Origin: Hymenobacter fodinae
GTDB taxonomy: Bacteria > Bacteroidota > Bacteroidia > Cytophagales > Hymenobacteraceae
DNA: 64,000 bases
Direction: 5' to 3'
Assembly: GCF_004745825.1 (NCBI RefSeq)
Contig: NZ_SRLA01000001.1
Location: 992,001-1,056,000, forward strand
Shown: one piece after another, positions 44,899-55,070 of the stretch
How positions within the stretch are numbered: position 1 is the first letter of the stretch
Layout: every line of letters starts with the position of its first letter
Translations under genes and position numbers: made by a program
The notes under the pieces: generated by a model
Seen by the model: the letters and a program-made list of their open reading frames with translations, nothing else
Databases searched by the model: none
What the model was told of the DNA's origin: nothing

Positions 44899-47760
44899 CT
44901 ACACTGGCAACTGCACCCGGAAGGTGGAACCCACGCCCACCTCACTTTCTACCCTAATACTGCCCCCTCGGTTCTCAACTAGCCGCTTGATGGAGTATAG
45001 CCCCACGCCCGAGCCGTCTACGTGGTCGTGAAGGCGGGTGAAGAGGCCGAAAAGCTTGCCTTGCTGCTCAGCGGTGAGGCCTAGCCCATTGTCTTGCACG
45101 CACAGCTCGGCCCACTGCGCATTGCAGGTTGTGTGCAGGTGCACTCGGGCGGGGCGGGCTGGGTCGTGGTACTTGAGGGCATTGCTGAGCAGGTTGAAAA
45201 TGATACTCCGCACATCCTTCGGGGAGCCATGCAGCACCGGACATTCCTCTACCGTTACCTGCAATTCTGCCTGAGCGGCTGCAAGCAGGGGAGCCAGGTC
45301 GAGGCGGATATCCTCTACCATAGCGGCCACATCTATCCGTTGCCGCCCCTGCTCCCAGCCCTGTTGCTGGTGTACAATATCGGTGAGATGCCCGATGGTG
45401 GTTTGGAAACGAGCAACCGCATTGTCCATCAAATCCAGAATATATTCCACAGCGCACGTGGTCACGGCCTCCTCCCGCAGTTCCTGCCGAAGCGCAGTCA
45501 CCAACCCATCGATGTTGGCTACGGGCATGCGCAAATCGTGAGAGGCTGTGTAAATGAAGGTGTCCAGGTCGGCGTTGGCGTGCGTGAGCTGGGCGTTGCT
45601 GGCTTCGATGAGTGCGTTGCGGGCTTGTAGCTCTTGGTTTAGTGCTTCCACCTGCTGGCGCGCCACTACCTGCTCCGTTACATCCGTCACGAGCGTGTAG
45701 AAGCCCACCACGGCGCCGGCCTGCACATCGGGGATAAAGTCGGTGCGGATGTGGCGGGTGAAATCGGGCCGGTAGGGCATGGTGGCCTCGAAGCTGACCC
45801 GCTCCCCGGCCAGGGCCCGGTCTATGTAGCCGGCCGCGGCCGCATAGGCCTGTTCCCCCACAATATCCCAGACGTGGCGGCCCAGCAGAGCAGCTGGGTC
45901 TTGGTTGAACCAAGCCCTGTACGCTTCGTTGGCGAACTGGTAGCGCCGCTCTTGGTCAAGGTAGCCAATGAGTACGGGCAACGCATCAGTAAGCAGGCGC
46001 AAACGCTGGGCGCCAGCCTCAATGGCCTGGCGCGCGGCCACCTGCTGGCTAACCTCGGTGGCGAAGATGGCGACGCCCACTCGCTGACCTTCCTCTTCGT
46101 AGGCCTGGTACGTGTACGTGAAATAGTAAGGCTGCGGCGGCTGCCCATCGGGCTGGTCTGCAAGTAGCAAAACTTCCTGCCCGCGCTGCGTTTTTCCCGT
46201 GTGGTATACCTGGTCGAGTAAGGGTATGAAACCCTGATTAAGCATGTTGGGCAGCACCTCGGCCAAGGGCTTACCGATAATTTCGCGCCCCTCAATCAGC
46301 TCTATGCCGTAGTCGTTAATGTAGTCAACTACGTGGGTGGACCCGCGCATTACCAGCACGGCAAGGGGGGCCTGCTGAAATACCTGCAGCACGTCTTGCC
46401 GCAGCCGGGCGCGTTGTTCGGCGCTGGCTAGCAGCTGGGTCTGCAACATCTCGGTTTGCTGGCGGCGCTGCACGCGCTCCGTCACGTCAAAGCCGAACAC
46501 CAGAATGCCATCGATGGCGCCGGCCACGTCGTAGCGGGCCTGGTAGATGAAGTCAAAGTAGCGGTTCTGCTCCTGCCCGTCGGGCCCCACAAACGGAATC
46601 GGGAACTCCTGCCCCTCGAAGGTTTCGCCCGTGTGGTACACCTGCTGCAGCACCTCGCCCAGCGGGGTGTTCAGCAGTTCGGGCAGAGCCTCTACCACGG
46701 GCTTGCCCAGCAATGTGCGCTCAGGAAATAGGGCCTGGTAGTCCTCATTCAGCAGCTCAAACACGAGGTTGGGGCCATCGAGCAGGGCAATGGCGGCGGG
46801 TGCTTCCTGCACCAGCCGTTCCAGCCGCTGGCTTTGCTGGCGCAACTGCCGGGTGCGCTCCTGCACGCGCGCCTCCAGCTCGTGGTTGAGCTGCTCTACC
46901 TGCTGGCGGGCCTGTACCTGGGGCGTAACCTCGTAAGCAAATACCAAAATGCCATCGATGGTGCCGGTTACGTCGCGGCGGGCTTGGTAGATGAAGTTGT
47001 AGTACCGTTTCTCCAGCTCCGTGCGGCCCTCGTTGGCGTGGTCGAGCTGTACCAGCATTTCGTGGGCGTAATAGGTCTCGCCCGTTTGGTAAACCTGGTC
47101 CAGCAGGGCAAAAATGGGCTGCCCGGTCAGTTCGGGCATGGCCTCAGCTATCGGCTTGCCGATGAGCGGCCGGTCTCCTACCAGCGCCTGGTAGGGTGGG
47201 TTAACAAACTGGAAGATGTGGGTGGGGCCGTCGAAGATGCAAATCATGGCCGGAGCCTGCTCCAACACGTGATGCAGCTGCTGACGCCGCAATTCAGCCT
47301 CGGCCCGGGCTTCTTGCTCGCGGGTCTGGCTTTCGCGCAGGGCTTGCTCTACGGGGGTGCGGGGCTGGTCGTTGGTATCAGTAAAGTTGACTACCAATAC
47401 GTTTTCGTAGCGCTGGGCCACCAGCAGGAAGTAGCCGTCAAGTCCGTCGGCCTGATAGTTGGTTTGGCTGTGTTGCCGCTCGCCGGTTTCGTAGGCCAGG
47501 CAGCACTTGGCAAATACCCCATCGGCTTTGGCCGTCGGAAACAACGTCAGCAACGACAACGAAGGGTGCTCTGGCTGTTGTAGCATGCGCTGGCCGGCCT
47601 CATTAAGAGACACCCAGGCAAAGTCTTGAATAACCGCTTGCGTGGGATGATAGAGAGGCCGCAACACCGCCACGGCGGTCAGCGACATGGAGAGCAGCGT
47701 GTGGAGAAACCCCGTAGGCTCGACCACATCGGCCGGTAATACCGTCTCAGCAGCAGACAT
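44899..47760 (-). CDS. Multi-PAS sensor histidine kinase
   Basis: A 953-residue cytoplasmic sensor kinase with no membrane segment. After an N-terminal PAS-like region (about 1-135), three repeats of the same PAS form lie at about 160-290, 305-430 and 445-580. They share (Y/F)QTGET or YHTGET segments and FIYQAR. A fourth, different PAS lies at about 590-705. HisKA has the phosphoacceptor in TASHDLRMPVANIDG (about 735). HATPase_c has NLLSNALKYHDP and GLGLTAEQQGKLFGLF. No receiver domain or response regulator gene is adjacent. Ligand unknown. Confidence 0.9.
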   Translation of the reverse strand: MSAAETVLPADVVEPTGFLHTLLSMSLTAVAVLRPLYHPTQAVIQDFAWVSLNEAGQRMLQQPEHPSLSLLTLFPTAKADGVFAKCCLAYETGERQHSQTNYQADGLDGYFLLVAQRYENVLVVNFTDTNDQPRTPVEQALRESQTREQEARAEAELRRQQLHHVLEQAPAMICIFDGPTHIFQFVNPPYQALVGDRPLIGKPIAEAMPELTGQPIFALLDQVYQTGETYYAHEMLVQLDHANEGRTELEKRYYNFIYQARRDVTGTIDGILVFAYEVTPQVQARQQVEQLNHELEARVQERTRQLRQQSQRLERLVQEAPAAIALLDGPNLVFELLNEDYQALFPERTLLGKPVVEALPELLNTPLGEVLQQVYHTGETFEGQEFPIPFVGPDGQEQNRYFDFIYQARYDVAGAIDGILVFGFDVTERVQRRQQTEMLQTQLLASAEQRARLRQDVLQVFQQAPLAVLVMRGSTHVVDYINDYGIELIEGREIIGKPLAEVLPNMLNQGFIPLLDQVYHTGKTQRGQEVLLLADQPDGQPPQPYYFTYTYQAYEEEGQRVGVAIFATEVSQQVAARQAIEAGAQRLRLLTDALPVLIGYLDQERRYQFANEAYRAWFNQDPAALLGRHVWDIVGEQAYAAAAGYIDRALAGERVSFEATMPYRPDFTRHIRTDFIPDVQAGAVVGFYTLVTDVTEQVVARQQVEALNQELQARNALIEASNAQLTHANADLDTFIYTASHDLRMPVANIDGLVTALRQELREEAVTTCAVEYILDLMDNAVARFQTTIGHLTDIVHQQQGWEQGRQRIDVAAMVEDIRLDLAPLLAAAQAELQVTVEECPVLHGSPKDVRSIIFNLLSNALKYHDPARPARVHLHTTCNAQWAELCVQDNGLGLTAEQQGKLFGLFTRLHDHVDGSGVGLYSIKRLVENRGGSIRVESEVGVGSTFRVQLPV

Positions 47761-47954
47761 AAGCAGATAGATAGTGGGCGTAGCTTACAGGAGCACCTAA
47801 AAATAGTATAGTATCTCGAAACGGGTTAGCTTGCTTTTGTATAGCCGTGAGAAGCAGCGTCTTGTCGTGCTCAGCACGCCGAGAAACCAGCCGCTATGTG
47901 GCCTAGTGAGTACATCGGCGGCGCAAAGAAAGTAAAGGTTCAGCTTCCTTCCTG

Positions 47955-49304
47955 GTGCAAGGGCCGGCGGTGCGTTTTCTCCGGAGTGATAAACTACTTA
48001 TAACCAGCGCATCAAACGTGAAGAATCTGGTATTGCGGGAAAGCGCTGGGTTGCGCTACGGTACGTTCTTTTACCTGTATGGCATGCAGGGGATTCCGGC
48101 CGGCTTTGGTCTGACGGCCATGGTGAACTACCTCAACGCCCAGAAGCTGCCAGTGCAAACGGTGGCCACGTTTACCGCCATGGTAGGCCTGCCCTGGACC
48201 ATTCAGTTCGTGTGGGGGCCACTCATCGACAAGTATCAGTACTCCGTTATTGGCCACCGCAAGCAGTGGGTGGTGCTTACGCAACTAGTAGCGGTGCTGG
48301 CCTCGCTGTTGCTGCTGCTGGTGCGTGAGCCCGTGGCCCAACTTTCATTGCTCACTCTGGCGTTTGTGGTGCACAGCGTCTTTGCCTCCATCCAGGACGC
48401 CAGCGTTGATGCCATTGCCATTTCAGTGGTACCGGAGGCCGAACGGGGGCGCGTGAATGCGTGCATGCGGGGTGGTTTTCTGTTGGGCATTTCGGCTGGG
48501 GCGGCGGGCCTGTCGTGGGTGCTGCACCACTACGGCTTCTTTTGGGCCGCACTAGCCCAGTCGGCCGCCCTGCTAGCCTTTACCATCCTGACTTTTTTCA
48601 TTCGCCTCGACAAAACCGACCAACTGCTACCCAGTCGCCACCAGCGCCGCGCGGCCCTGGCGCAAAACGCCGATAACCCCTCAGTGAGCTGGCTGTTCCG
48701 GGAGTTATTTCGGGCCATCAGTGAGCCGGTGTCGTTGCGGTTGTTTGGAGGAATTGCCTTGGCCTATCTGTGTTTCAGCGTGTTCGGCTGGGCCTATTCC
48801 AATCATCTGATTCGGGAGCTACACTGGTCCGATAGTACGCTTTCCATGCTGCAGGGGAGCTGGGGCAGCCTCACCTCCTTAGCCCTGATTGTGGTGGGAG
48901 GCATTCTGGCCGACCGTGTGGGTCCGGCCCGGCTGCAGCGCTGGGTGCTAGGTGTACTGGGCTGCTTTCTGCTGGTGTTCTGTAGCCTGAGCTTCTGGTG
49001 GAAGCAAGAGGCCGTAGCCACACTAGGCCTGTTGGTCTGGAACCTAGCCGACCCAAGCCTGAGCGTGGCCGCCCTACCGCTGCTCATGACCTTGTGCCGC
49101 CCGCAGATAGAGGGCTCTCAGTTTACTACTTACATGGCGCTAGTAAACCTGAGTGGCGTATGCGGCTCTTACATTACTGGTTGGGCCTTGCACCTAGTGA
49201 GTGCCCCGGCGCTAGGCCTAGGGTGTGGGGTACTCGTGCTGGGCTTGTGCTACGGGCTGAGCCGCCCGCAAGCGCTATCTCAAGCCGAAGTGCGGGCAGC
49301 GTAA
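47955..49304 (+). CDS. MFS transporter (AmpG-like)
   Basis: A 12-helix major facilitator with up to 449 residues from GTG 47955, or 428 from GTG 48018. AmpG-like markers are YLYGMQGIPAGFGLTAMVNYLN, LPWTIQFVWGPLIDKYQY and GHRKQWVVLTQ. AmpG imports anhydromuropeptides for peptidoglycan recycling, but this subgroup also includes other muropeptide or small-molecule permeases. Start is uncertain. It ends 10 bases from the end of the convergent kinase gene. Confidence 0.85.
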   Translation: MQGPAVRFLRSDKLLITSASNVKNLVLRESAGLRYGTFFYLYGMQGIPAGFGLTAMVNYLNAQKLPVQTVATFTAMVGLPWTIQFVWGPLIDKYQYSVIGHRKQWVVLTQLVAVLASLLLLLVREPVAQLSLLTLAFVVHSVFASIQDASVDAIAISVVPEAERGRVNACMRGGFLLGISAGAAGLSWVLHHYGFFWAALAQSAALLAFTILTFFIRLDKTDQLLPSRHQRRAALAQNADNPSVSWLFRELFRAISEPVSLRLFGGIALAYLCFSVFGWAYSNHLIRELHWSDSTLSMLQGSWGSLTSLALIVVGGILADRVGPARLQRWVLGVLGCFLLVFCSLSFWWKQEAVATLGLLVWNLADPSLSVAALPLLMTLCRPQIEGSQFTTYMALVNLSGVCGSYITGWALHLVSAPALGLGCGVLVLGLCYGLSRPQALSQAEVRAA

Positions 49305-49314
49305 ACAGCAGGCC

Positions 49315-51252
49315 TTAGCAAGGAAGTAGCACGCTTACCTGGCTGCCTTGCTCTGAGCTGCTAATGGTCACTTTGCCGTGCAGATAATCGGCGCGGGCCC
49401 GCACCCCACGCAGTCCGATGCCGGAAGTAGCGGTAGTATTAGTAGTAGGAAAGCCTCGCCCATTGTCGGTCACCACTATTTCAAGGGCGCTGGGCTGGCG
49501 CTGCAGTTGCACCGTAACCTCAGTAGCACGGGCGTGGCGCACGGCATTGTTCAGCAGCTCCGCCGAAATGCGGTAGGCCGCTTGTTGTACTACCGGCGGC
49601 AGTTGCTCTAGGCCATCATCGCAGTGCACGTGCACTTTCGGGCTCCCGTAGAGGTTTAGCAACTCGCCCAGCGCCGCCACCGACTCGGCGAGACTTTCCT
49701 GGCCGGGCTCGGCGGGCAGCAAAGTATGGCTGTAAGTGCGCACCTCATCGCGCAGGTGGCGCAGCAGGAGTTGGGTTTGCTTGCCGGCGGCAGCGGCCTC
49801 GGGGGAGCTGCTGATAGCCTGCTGTACGGCCGGGCTCTGCCAGGCCAAGTGCAGGGCGGCCAGGTTGGGGCCCAGGGCATCGTGCAGCTCCCGTGCCAGT
49901 TGGGTGCGTTCCTCTTCCTGAGCCTCAATTAGGCGGGCGCCCAGTGCGTTGCGCTGTCGCAGTTGGCGTACCCGCAGACGGGCGTTCTGACGCAAGGTGT
50001 GCCGGAAGCGACCCGTAAGCAGGGCACTCAATACTAACAATTCCAGGAACAGCCCCCAGGCCAACGGGTTTGGGTAAATGGGGTTGTAGCTGCTCAGGCC
50101 GGCGTGGTTGCTCCAGAAAATGGCAAAGCCTACGGTGAAGAAAAAGTAGGTGAGGGCGTAGTACGCCGCCAGCCGCCGCCGGGGCTTCGAGCGAGCCAGG
50201 ATGAAGAGGGTAGCCCAGCTGTACACAAACAAAGAAATCAACACCAACTCGCGGGTGGTATTCAGCACCTGCAGAAACAGTAAGCTGTGCCGCACGGCCC
50301 ACGAAAACAGCAGCGCGTATACCACCACAAACCCCATGGCCAGTCCCGCTAGCCAGTGGCCCGCCCGGTGCAGCCTAGGCCAGCTCTGACCCAGGCGCAG
50401 AAACAACAGCATAATGTGAATGCCAGCTGCCGCCGCCAGTACCGTAAAGTTAAACTGCCCCACCGACCAGAGCAGCTGGTAGGCACCAGTGGGCAGCAGC
50501 ATGGCATCTAGGCCGTCTTCCATCATCAGAAAAATGGAGACGCAAAGCACGTAGGCCACGTACCAGATATGAATACGGTCGCGCAGGAAGGTGAATAGCA
50601 CGAGGTTAAATAGGGCGCTGCTGAGATAAAAGCCCAGCAGCCACACCCAGTGCCGTTCAAACGGAAAACCCATTTCCCAGGCCAGAAAATGCTCAGCCGT
50701 TTCAATGTAGGTGGGCAGGTACAAGGCCCCGGCATGCAAGTCAATGCGCAGCAGCAGGTCGGCAGTTTCGTGGGGCTCTAGCGTGAAGGGAAAGCTGAGG
50801 GAGCGGGCCGGGTACGCCCGCTCGGCGGCCGGCACCCAGGAGCTGGCCGCACCCAGCCGCGTAAACCGGGTTTCGCCCTGCCGACGACAGTAGAGGGCAG
50901 CGCTGTCGGTGAAGTTGAAGATGCTCCAAAGAAAGCGCAGTCGTAGCGCTTCGGTGTTGCGCACAGTCAAGCGCATCCACACCCGCTCGTGCAGAAACCC
51001 CAGGTTGAGGGTCTTGTGCCAGGGCCCCGGCCGGAAGTTGCCTGCCCGCCACTGCGCTTCCGCCCGCTCCGGGTCAGGAGCCACTGTGAAGGGCTCGGTG
51101 TAATAGCGGTAGGCCTCCGAGATATGCGGACCCTCGGGGTCTTTGAGTAGCAGTGTGTCCCGTACTATGTGCGCTGGTTCAGTGCCCTTGCCCGACTGGC
51201 CTAGGGCCAGCTGCGTACCTAAGAGAAGTACAATCAGTAACCGAAACCACAT
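49315..51252 (-). CDS. 7TMR-DISM sensor histidine kinase
   Basis: A 645-residue membrane sensor. Signal peptide MWFRLLIVLLLGTQLALGQ is followed by a 7TMR-DISM extracellular domain (about 40-170), seven membrane helices (about 185-405), then a HisKA_3 dimerisation helix with ARELHDALGPNLAALHLAW and HATPase_c (NGRGFPTTNT, ISAELLNNAVRHARATE). This architecture pairs with a LuxR/NarL-type response regulator, which is not adjacent. The extracellular domain is thought to sense sugars or small ligands. Short 10-base gap to the MFS gene end. Confidence 0.92.
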   Translation of the reverse strand: MWFRLLIVLLLGTQLALGQSGKGTEPAHIVRDTLLLKDPEGPHISEAYRYYTEPFTVAPDPERAEAQWRAGNFRPGPWHKTLNLGFLHERVWMRLTVRNTEALRLRFLWSIFNFTDSAALYCRRQGETRFTRLGAASSWVPAAERAYPARSLSFPFTLEPHETADLLLRIDLHAGALYLPTYIETAEHFLAWEMGFPFERHWVWLLGFYLSSALFNLVLFTFLRDRIHIWYVAYVLCVSIFLMMEDGLDAMLLPTGAYQLLWSVGQFNFTVLAAAAGIHIMLLFLRLGQSWPRLHRAGHWLAGLAMGFVVVYALLFSWAVRHSLLFLQVLNTTRELVLISLFVYSWATLFILARSKPRRRLAAYYALTYFFFTVGFAIFWSNHAGLSSYNPIYPNPLAWGLFLELLVLSALLTGRFRHTLRQNARLRVRQLRQRNALGARLIEAQEEERTQLARELHDALGPNLAALHLAWQSPAVQQAISSSPEAAAAGKQTQLLLRHLRDEVRTYSHTLLPAEPGQESLAESVAALGELLNLYGSPKVHVHCDDGLEQLPPVVQQAAYRISAELLNNAVRHARATEVTVQLQRQPSALEIVVTDNGRGFPTTNTTATSGIGLRGVRARADYLHGKVTISSSEQGSQVSVLLPC

Positions 51253-51398
51253 ATGCAGGTGTGTCAGAAGGAGGCGCTACTTAGGTAAATAAATACAATT
51301 TCGTGTGGTTACAAAAGTGGTTTGCAGATACTGGGTTTGTCCACCGCTCCAAAGAGGAGTGTTAGATGATAAAAGGGTGAAGTATCCTGAGATAAAAA

Positions 51399-51423
51399 AA
51401 CCTACCCAACGAATGGGTAGGTT
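51399..51423 (-). terminator. Intrinsic terminator on the minus strand
   Basis: AACCTACCCA (51399-51408) pairs with TGGGTAGGTT (51414-51423). On the minus strand it is followed by TTTTTTTATC, so it ends transcription of the split gene at 51470-52661. Confidence 0.8.
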
Positions 51424-51469
51424 ATCAAAAGGCCCGGTTATAAAAACAAGACGAGTAAGACGAACTGGC

Positions 51470-52661
51470 CTAGAAGTAAGTGTAGCGGTATTCGTACCGC
51501 GAAACCCGGTTATTAGTAGTCCACATTTCGGTTAATAGCAGTCCGTTTGGAGAATATGTGTTCTCCAGCTCATGCCGAGTTATCGTGTGAGTTGCGGCTG
51601 AATCGGCTTTAAGAGGAAAAACAGACTGTATTTCTTCTCGCACTACCCGGCCCTGGTGATTATAGTGAAACACTGTTTGACTAGAAGTCGATTCAGTGAT
51701 GGTCATGCTGTTCGGCTTTGGTTGTTGGTTGCTCGAAGACGATTTGTTTGCCTTTGCCAACGAGTTATTTTCCCGCCGAATAAGCTGTTGCTTTTGGTCG
51801 TACCACCAGTGGCTTGTAGGCTGATAAAAACCTTTTAGTCTGGTTACTTGCTGCTGTATAATGGCTGCGTCTGACGCTCCGTGGCTACGTAACTGCCGGA
51901 CTTGGGCCGAAGTATTTAGCAGGTGTTGCAGGGCTTGCTGGTAGGAAACGCTACCTGCTTCTACCGGAGCCTTGTTTTTGAAAATGTAATATAGCCCTTC
52001 GTACACCTGTGGCTTTCCCGTCTCGTCGTATCCGAACAGGTCAATTCGGGTTGTATCAGGGCCGCTAGTATAGCTGCGCGTCACTATCCGATTGAGCGTG
52101 TACCCCGCGCATTTCTGGCTGATGCAGCTCTGCCGTGCCTACCAGCGTATCGCCGTGGTGATGGTGCACAACGGACCGATACAGATGGTTGGGCGCGTCG
52201 GAGAGGTCATGGTAAGCCGTGTAGGTATTGCGCACCGGGTCAAGCACCTCCCGAAGTTGATAAGGAAAACTGGGGTGTGGTAACTGCACAATTTCCAGCA
52301 GTCGGTTTTGCGAGTCGTAGCGCCGTAGCGTGCGGGCACCAAAGGCTGGGTTATACGTTATTCTCTTATTGCCTTGGCGGTCTAGCTCAGTGTATTCCAG
52401 GGTGTCAATTTGCCCCGAGGTCTCCCGTACCTTGATTTTGGAAATGCTTTTGACTTTGTTTTTTACGTAGGCCACCCGCGCCAATGAGTCTTGTGGGCTC
52501 AAGCGTATAACGGCGTTGGGCACAAACGTAATTAGTGGCAATTGCAAAGGCGCAGACATGGTTACGGTTTGCTTGCCATCCGATGAAGAGCGTTGAGCAT
52601 AACTGCAATAGGTAGCCAGGCACCCTACGAGGATGCTGATATAGCGGAATACAGAAAGCAT
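51470..52661 (-). pseudogene. Secreted hypothetical protein split by a frameshift
   Basis: Two overlapping frames read as one protein. The first (52065-52661) begins MLSVFRYISILVGCLATYCSYAQ, a signal peptide, and ends in out-of-frame residues. The second (51470-52084) continues with ...NRIVTRSYTSGPDTTRIDLFG. Removing one G from the GGGG run (CCCC on plus at 52103-52106) joins them as HQPEMRGYTLNRIVTRSYTSG. The result would be about 395 residues, with YD/RHS-like segments (RRYDSQNRLLEIVQ, FHYNHQGRVVREE). It may be a true frameshift, phase-variable switch or a sequencing error. The TAG stop lies inside a CTAGGCCAG motif copy. Confidence 0.7.
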
Positions 52662-52722
52662 AATAGCTAAGGTTAATTTGCTAAATGTACTACTTGGGCG
52701 GGGCTTGCATCCACTAAATAAA

Positions 52723-52753
52723 AAAGCCTACTCAACGGAGTTGAGCAGGCTTT
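52723..52753 (-). terminator. Terminator downstream of the S9 peptidase gene
   Basis: AAAGCCTACTCAAC (52723-52736) and GTTGAGCAGGCTTT (52740-52753) pair with one mismatch around GGA. On the minus strand the hairpin runs into TTTTTTATTT. Confidence 0.85.
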
Positions 52754-52780
52754 AGCAGAAGTTTCAGCGGAAAGTCGCAA

Positions 52781-54841
52781 CTAGTTGCTCGCGTGGCCTT
52801 CCGGCTTCAGCGTGCGGGCTAGCCAATCAAAAAACACCCGGTTCCAGAGCACGGCGTTCTGAGGCTTGGTAATCCAGTGGCCTTCGTTAGGGAAGTACAG
52901 GAAACGGCTCGGAATTCCGCGCAGCTGCGCCGTGCCAAAGGCCTCCATGCCTTGGCCCTCAGGCACCCGGAAATCCTTGCCGCCGTGGATGACCAAGATG
53001 GGCGTATCCCAGTTTTTGGCGAACTGCTGGGGGTTGAAGTCGGTGTAGCTCTTGTGCAGCGTGGCGTCCCAGGGGGCACCGCCCATGTCGTGCTTGGCGA
53101 AGAACATTTCCTCGGTGCTGGGGTACCAGCTGGTGAGGTCGTAGAGGCCGGCGTGAGCAATAAAGGTCTTGAAGCGGCCCTCGTGCTTACCGGCCAGTTG
53201 GTATACTGAGTAGCCGCCGTAGCTGGCACCCACGCAGCCCAGGCGGTTTTTATCCACGTAGGGCTCTTGGCTCACGGCATCAATGGCGGAGAGGTAGTCG
53301 CGGATGGGCTGGCCACCCCAGTCACCGGAGATGCTGTTGTTCCACTCCGTCCCGAAACCCGGCAGGCCGCGGCGGTTGGGCGCCACCACAACGTAGCCGT
53401 TGGCAGCCAGCAGCTGGAAGTTCCAGCGGTAGCTCCAGCTCTGCGTAATGGGGCTCTGGGGGCCACCCTGGCAGTAGAGTAGGGCGGGGTACTTTTTGCT
53501 GGCATCGAAATCAGGCGGATAAATCACGTACACCTGCATTTGCTTGCCATCGGTGGTTTTCACCCAGCGGGCTTCACTCTTGCCGGTTTTCACGCCGGCC
53601 AGCTCCTGCTGATTGATGGTAGTGAGGGGCGTTTCGCGGCCGGTTTTCAGGTCTACGCTTACCAAGTCGGCGGGCGTGGCCTGGGTAGTTTTATTGGCAA
53701 TGGCCACGTCGGGGCCGGCCAGCTCGAAGCTGTTGTAGTTCTGGGCGCCCTTAGTCAGCTGCTTGAGTTTGCCGCCCTTGCTCGGAATGGAGAATAACTG
53801 CTCAGTGCCTTCCCGCACACTCACGAAGTAGATGGTCTTGCCATCGGGGCTCCAGCGGATGTTGGCGGCCGCCTGCTCTGAGCCTTTCGTAATGTCCTCG
53901 CGCTTCTTGGTCTTGAAGTCGTACACCACAATGCCGTTGCGGTCCGACTCGAAGCCCGGCGTGGCCATGCTCAGCCAGGCCACCTTCGAGCCGTCGGGGG
54001 AGAAGATAGGCTCAGTGTCATAGCCGCCCAGGCCTTCACTCAGGTTTTGGGTTTTGCCCTCCCGAATGTCGTAGAGGTAGATATCGGAGTTGGTGCTTTC
54101 GGCCTCAGCCTTGCCGTAGAGCTTGCGCGAGGTGTAGGCCAAGCGGTAACCGTCGGGTGAAAATGCCAGTTGCTCTGAGCCACCCAGGGGCTGCAGGGGC
54201 GCATCAAACTTCTCACCGGGCATCACGTCTTTGCCGTAGCCGGTGGGCTTGCCATCGTCGCCGACGGGCTGGAAAAACACGTGGCTCGATTTAAAATCGT
54301 CCCAGGTATTCCAGTGGCGGTAGTTTAGGTCGTCGATGAGCTTGGCGTCGGCCTTGGGCAGATCGGGGTACCAGTCCTGCACTGATTTGTCGGTTTTCAC
54401 GTCCTTCGTGTAGAGCATAAAGTTACCCCTAGGTGAAAACTTCACATTGCTCAAATCCTCATCTTCTGAATTTTGATTGCGTAGCGGCTGCTTGCCAGAG
54501 CCGTTCGCATTGATCACCATCATCCGATCAGTGCCGTTGTCATCACCTAAGTAAGTTAGCCGACCATCGGGCAGCCAGTTAATTGTGCTTTCCGAGCTGG
54601 GGGTATTGGTCAGCTGCCGGGCTGCGCCACCCGCCACGGGCACCACCCAGATATCGGTATTGCCCTTATTCTCGCTTAGGCTGTAGCGCGTGACGGTGTA
54701 GGCCACTAGCTTGCGGTCCGGCGACACCTGCATTTCGCCCAGGCGGCCCAGCTTCATCAGCAGCTCGGGGGTATACGTGGTTTGTTGGGCTGAAGCAGCC
54801 AGCGGCAGAAACACCAGCGCCGTCAGGAAGTATTTTCTCAT
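52781..54841 (-). CDS. S9 family prolyl oligopeptidase/acylaminoacyl-peptidase
   Basis: A 686-residue exported peptidase. Signal peptide MRKYFLTALVFLPLAASAQQ is followed by a TolB/WD-like beta-propeller (about 30-420) with repeats such as FSPRGNFMLYTKD and FSPDGSKVAWLS. The alpha/beta hydrolase domain has the nucleophile Ser in CVGASYGGYSVY (about 540), Asp in VIHGGKDFRVPEG (about 620) and His in NEGHWI (about 655). It cleaves short peptides in the periplasm. Gene is single, followed by its own terminator. Confidence 0.94.
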   Translation of the reverse strand: MRKYFLTALVFLPLAASAQQTTYTPELLMKLGRLGEMQVSPDRKLVAYTVTRYSLSENKGNTDIWVVPVAGGAARQLTNTPSSESTINWLPDGRLTYLGDDNGTDRMMVINANGSGKQPLRNQNSEDEDLSNVKFSPRGNFMLYTKDVKTDKSVQDWYPDLPKADAKLIDDLNYRHWNTWDDFKSSHVFFQPVGDDGKPTGYGKDVMPGEKFDAPLQPLGGSEQLAFSPDGYRLAYTSRKLYGKAEAESTNSDIYLYDIREGKTQNLSEGLGGYDTEPIFSPDGSKVAWLSMATPGFESDRNGIVVYDFKTKKREDITKGSEQAAANIRWSPDGKTIYFVSVREGTEQLFSIPSKGGKLKQLTKGAQNYNSFELAGPDVAIANKTTQATPADLVSVDLKTGRETPLTTINQQELAGVKTGKSEARWVKTTDGKQMQVYVIYPPDFDASKKYPALLYCQGGPQSPITQSWSYRWNFQLLAANGYVVVAPNRRGLPGFGTEWNNSISGDWGGQPIRDYLSAIDAVSQEPYVDKNRLGCVGASYGGYSVYQLAGKHEGRFKTFIAHAGLYDLTSWYPSTEEMFFAKHDMGGAPWDATLHKSYTDFNPQQFAKNWDTPILVIHGGKDFRVPEGQGMEAFGTAQLRGIPSRFLYFPNEGHWITKPQNAVLWNRVFFDWLARTLKPEGHASN

Positions 54842-55070
54842 GGGAATTCAACAGGGATAAGAAAGAAGCAAGTTAGCCAGAAGTGGCCTAGCGAGTCATA
54901 AGAAGCCCAACCGCTCGATTGTAGAGACGCGTGTTCATGTTTCGGAGCCAGAACGACTGGCCTAGAACCTCCTGTTGGGTAGATAACCTCCGCAACAATT
55001 GAGACGCAAATACGCGTCTCTACACGCCAGCAGAATTTCCTGGCTGCTTGCTGCCCCGTACCTTGCGGCC

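Noticed and set aside
44899..47760. Kinase as a hybrid with a receiver domain
   Set aside because: No aspartate receiver signature follows the HATPase domain.
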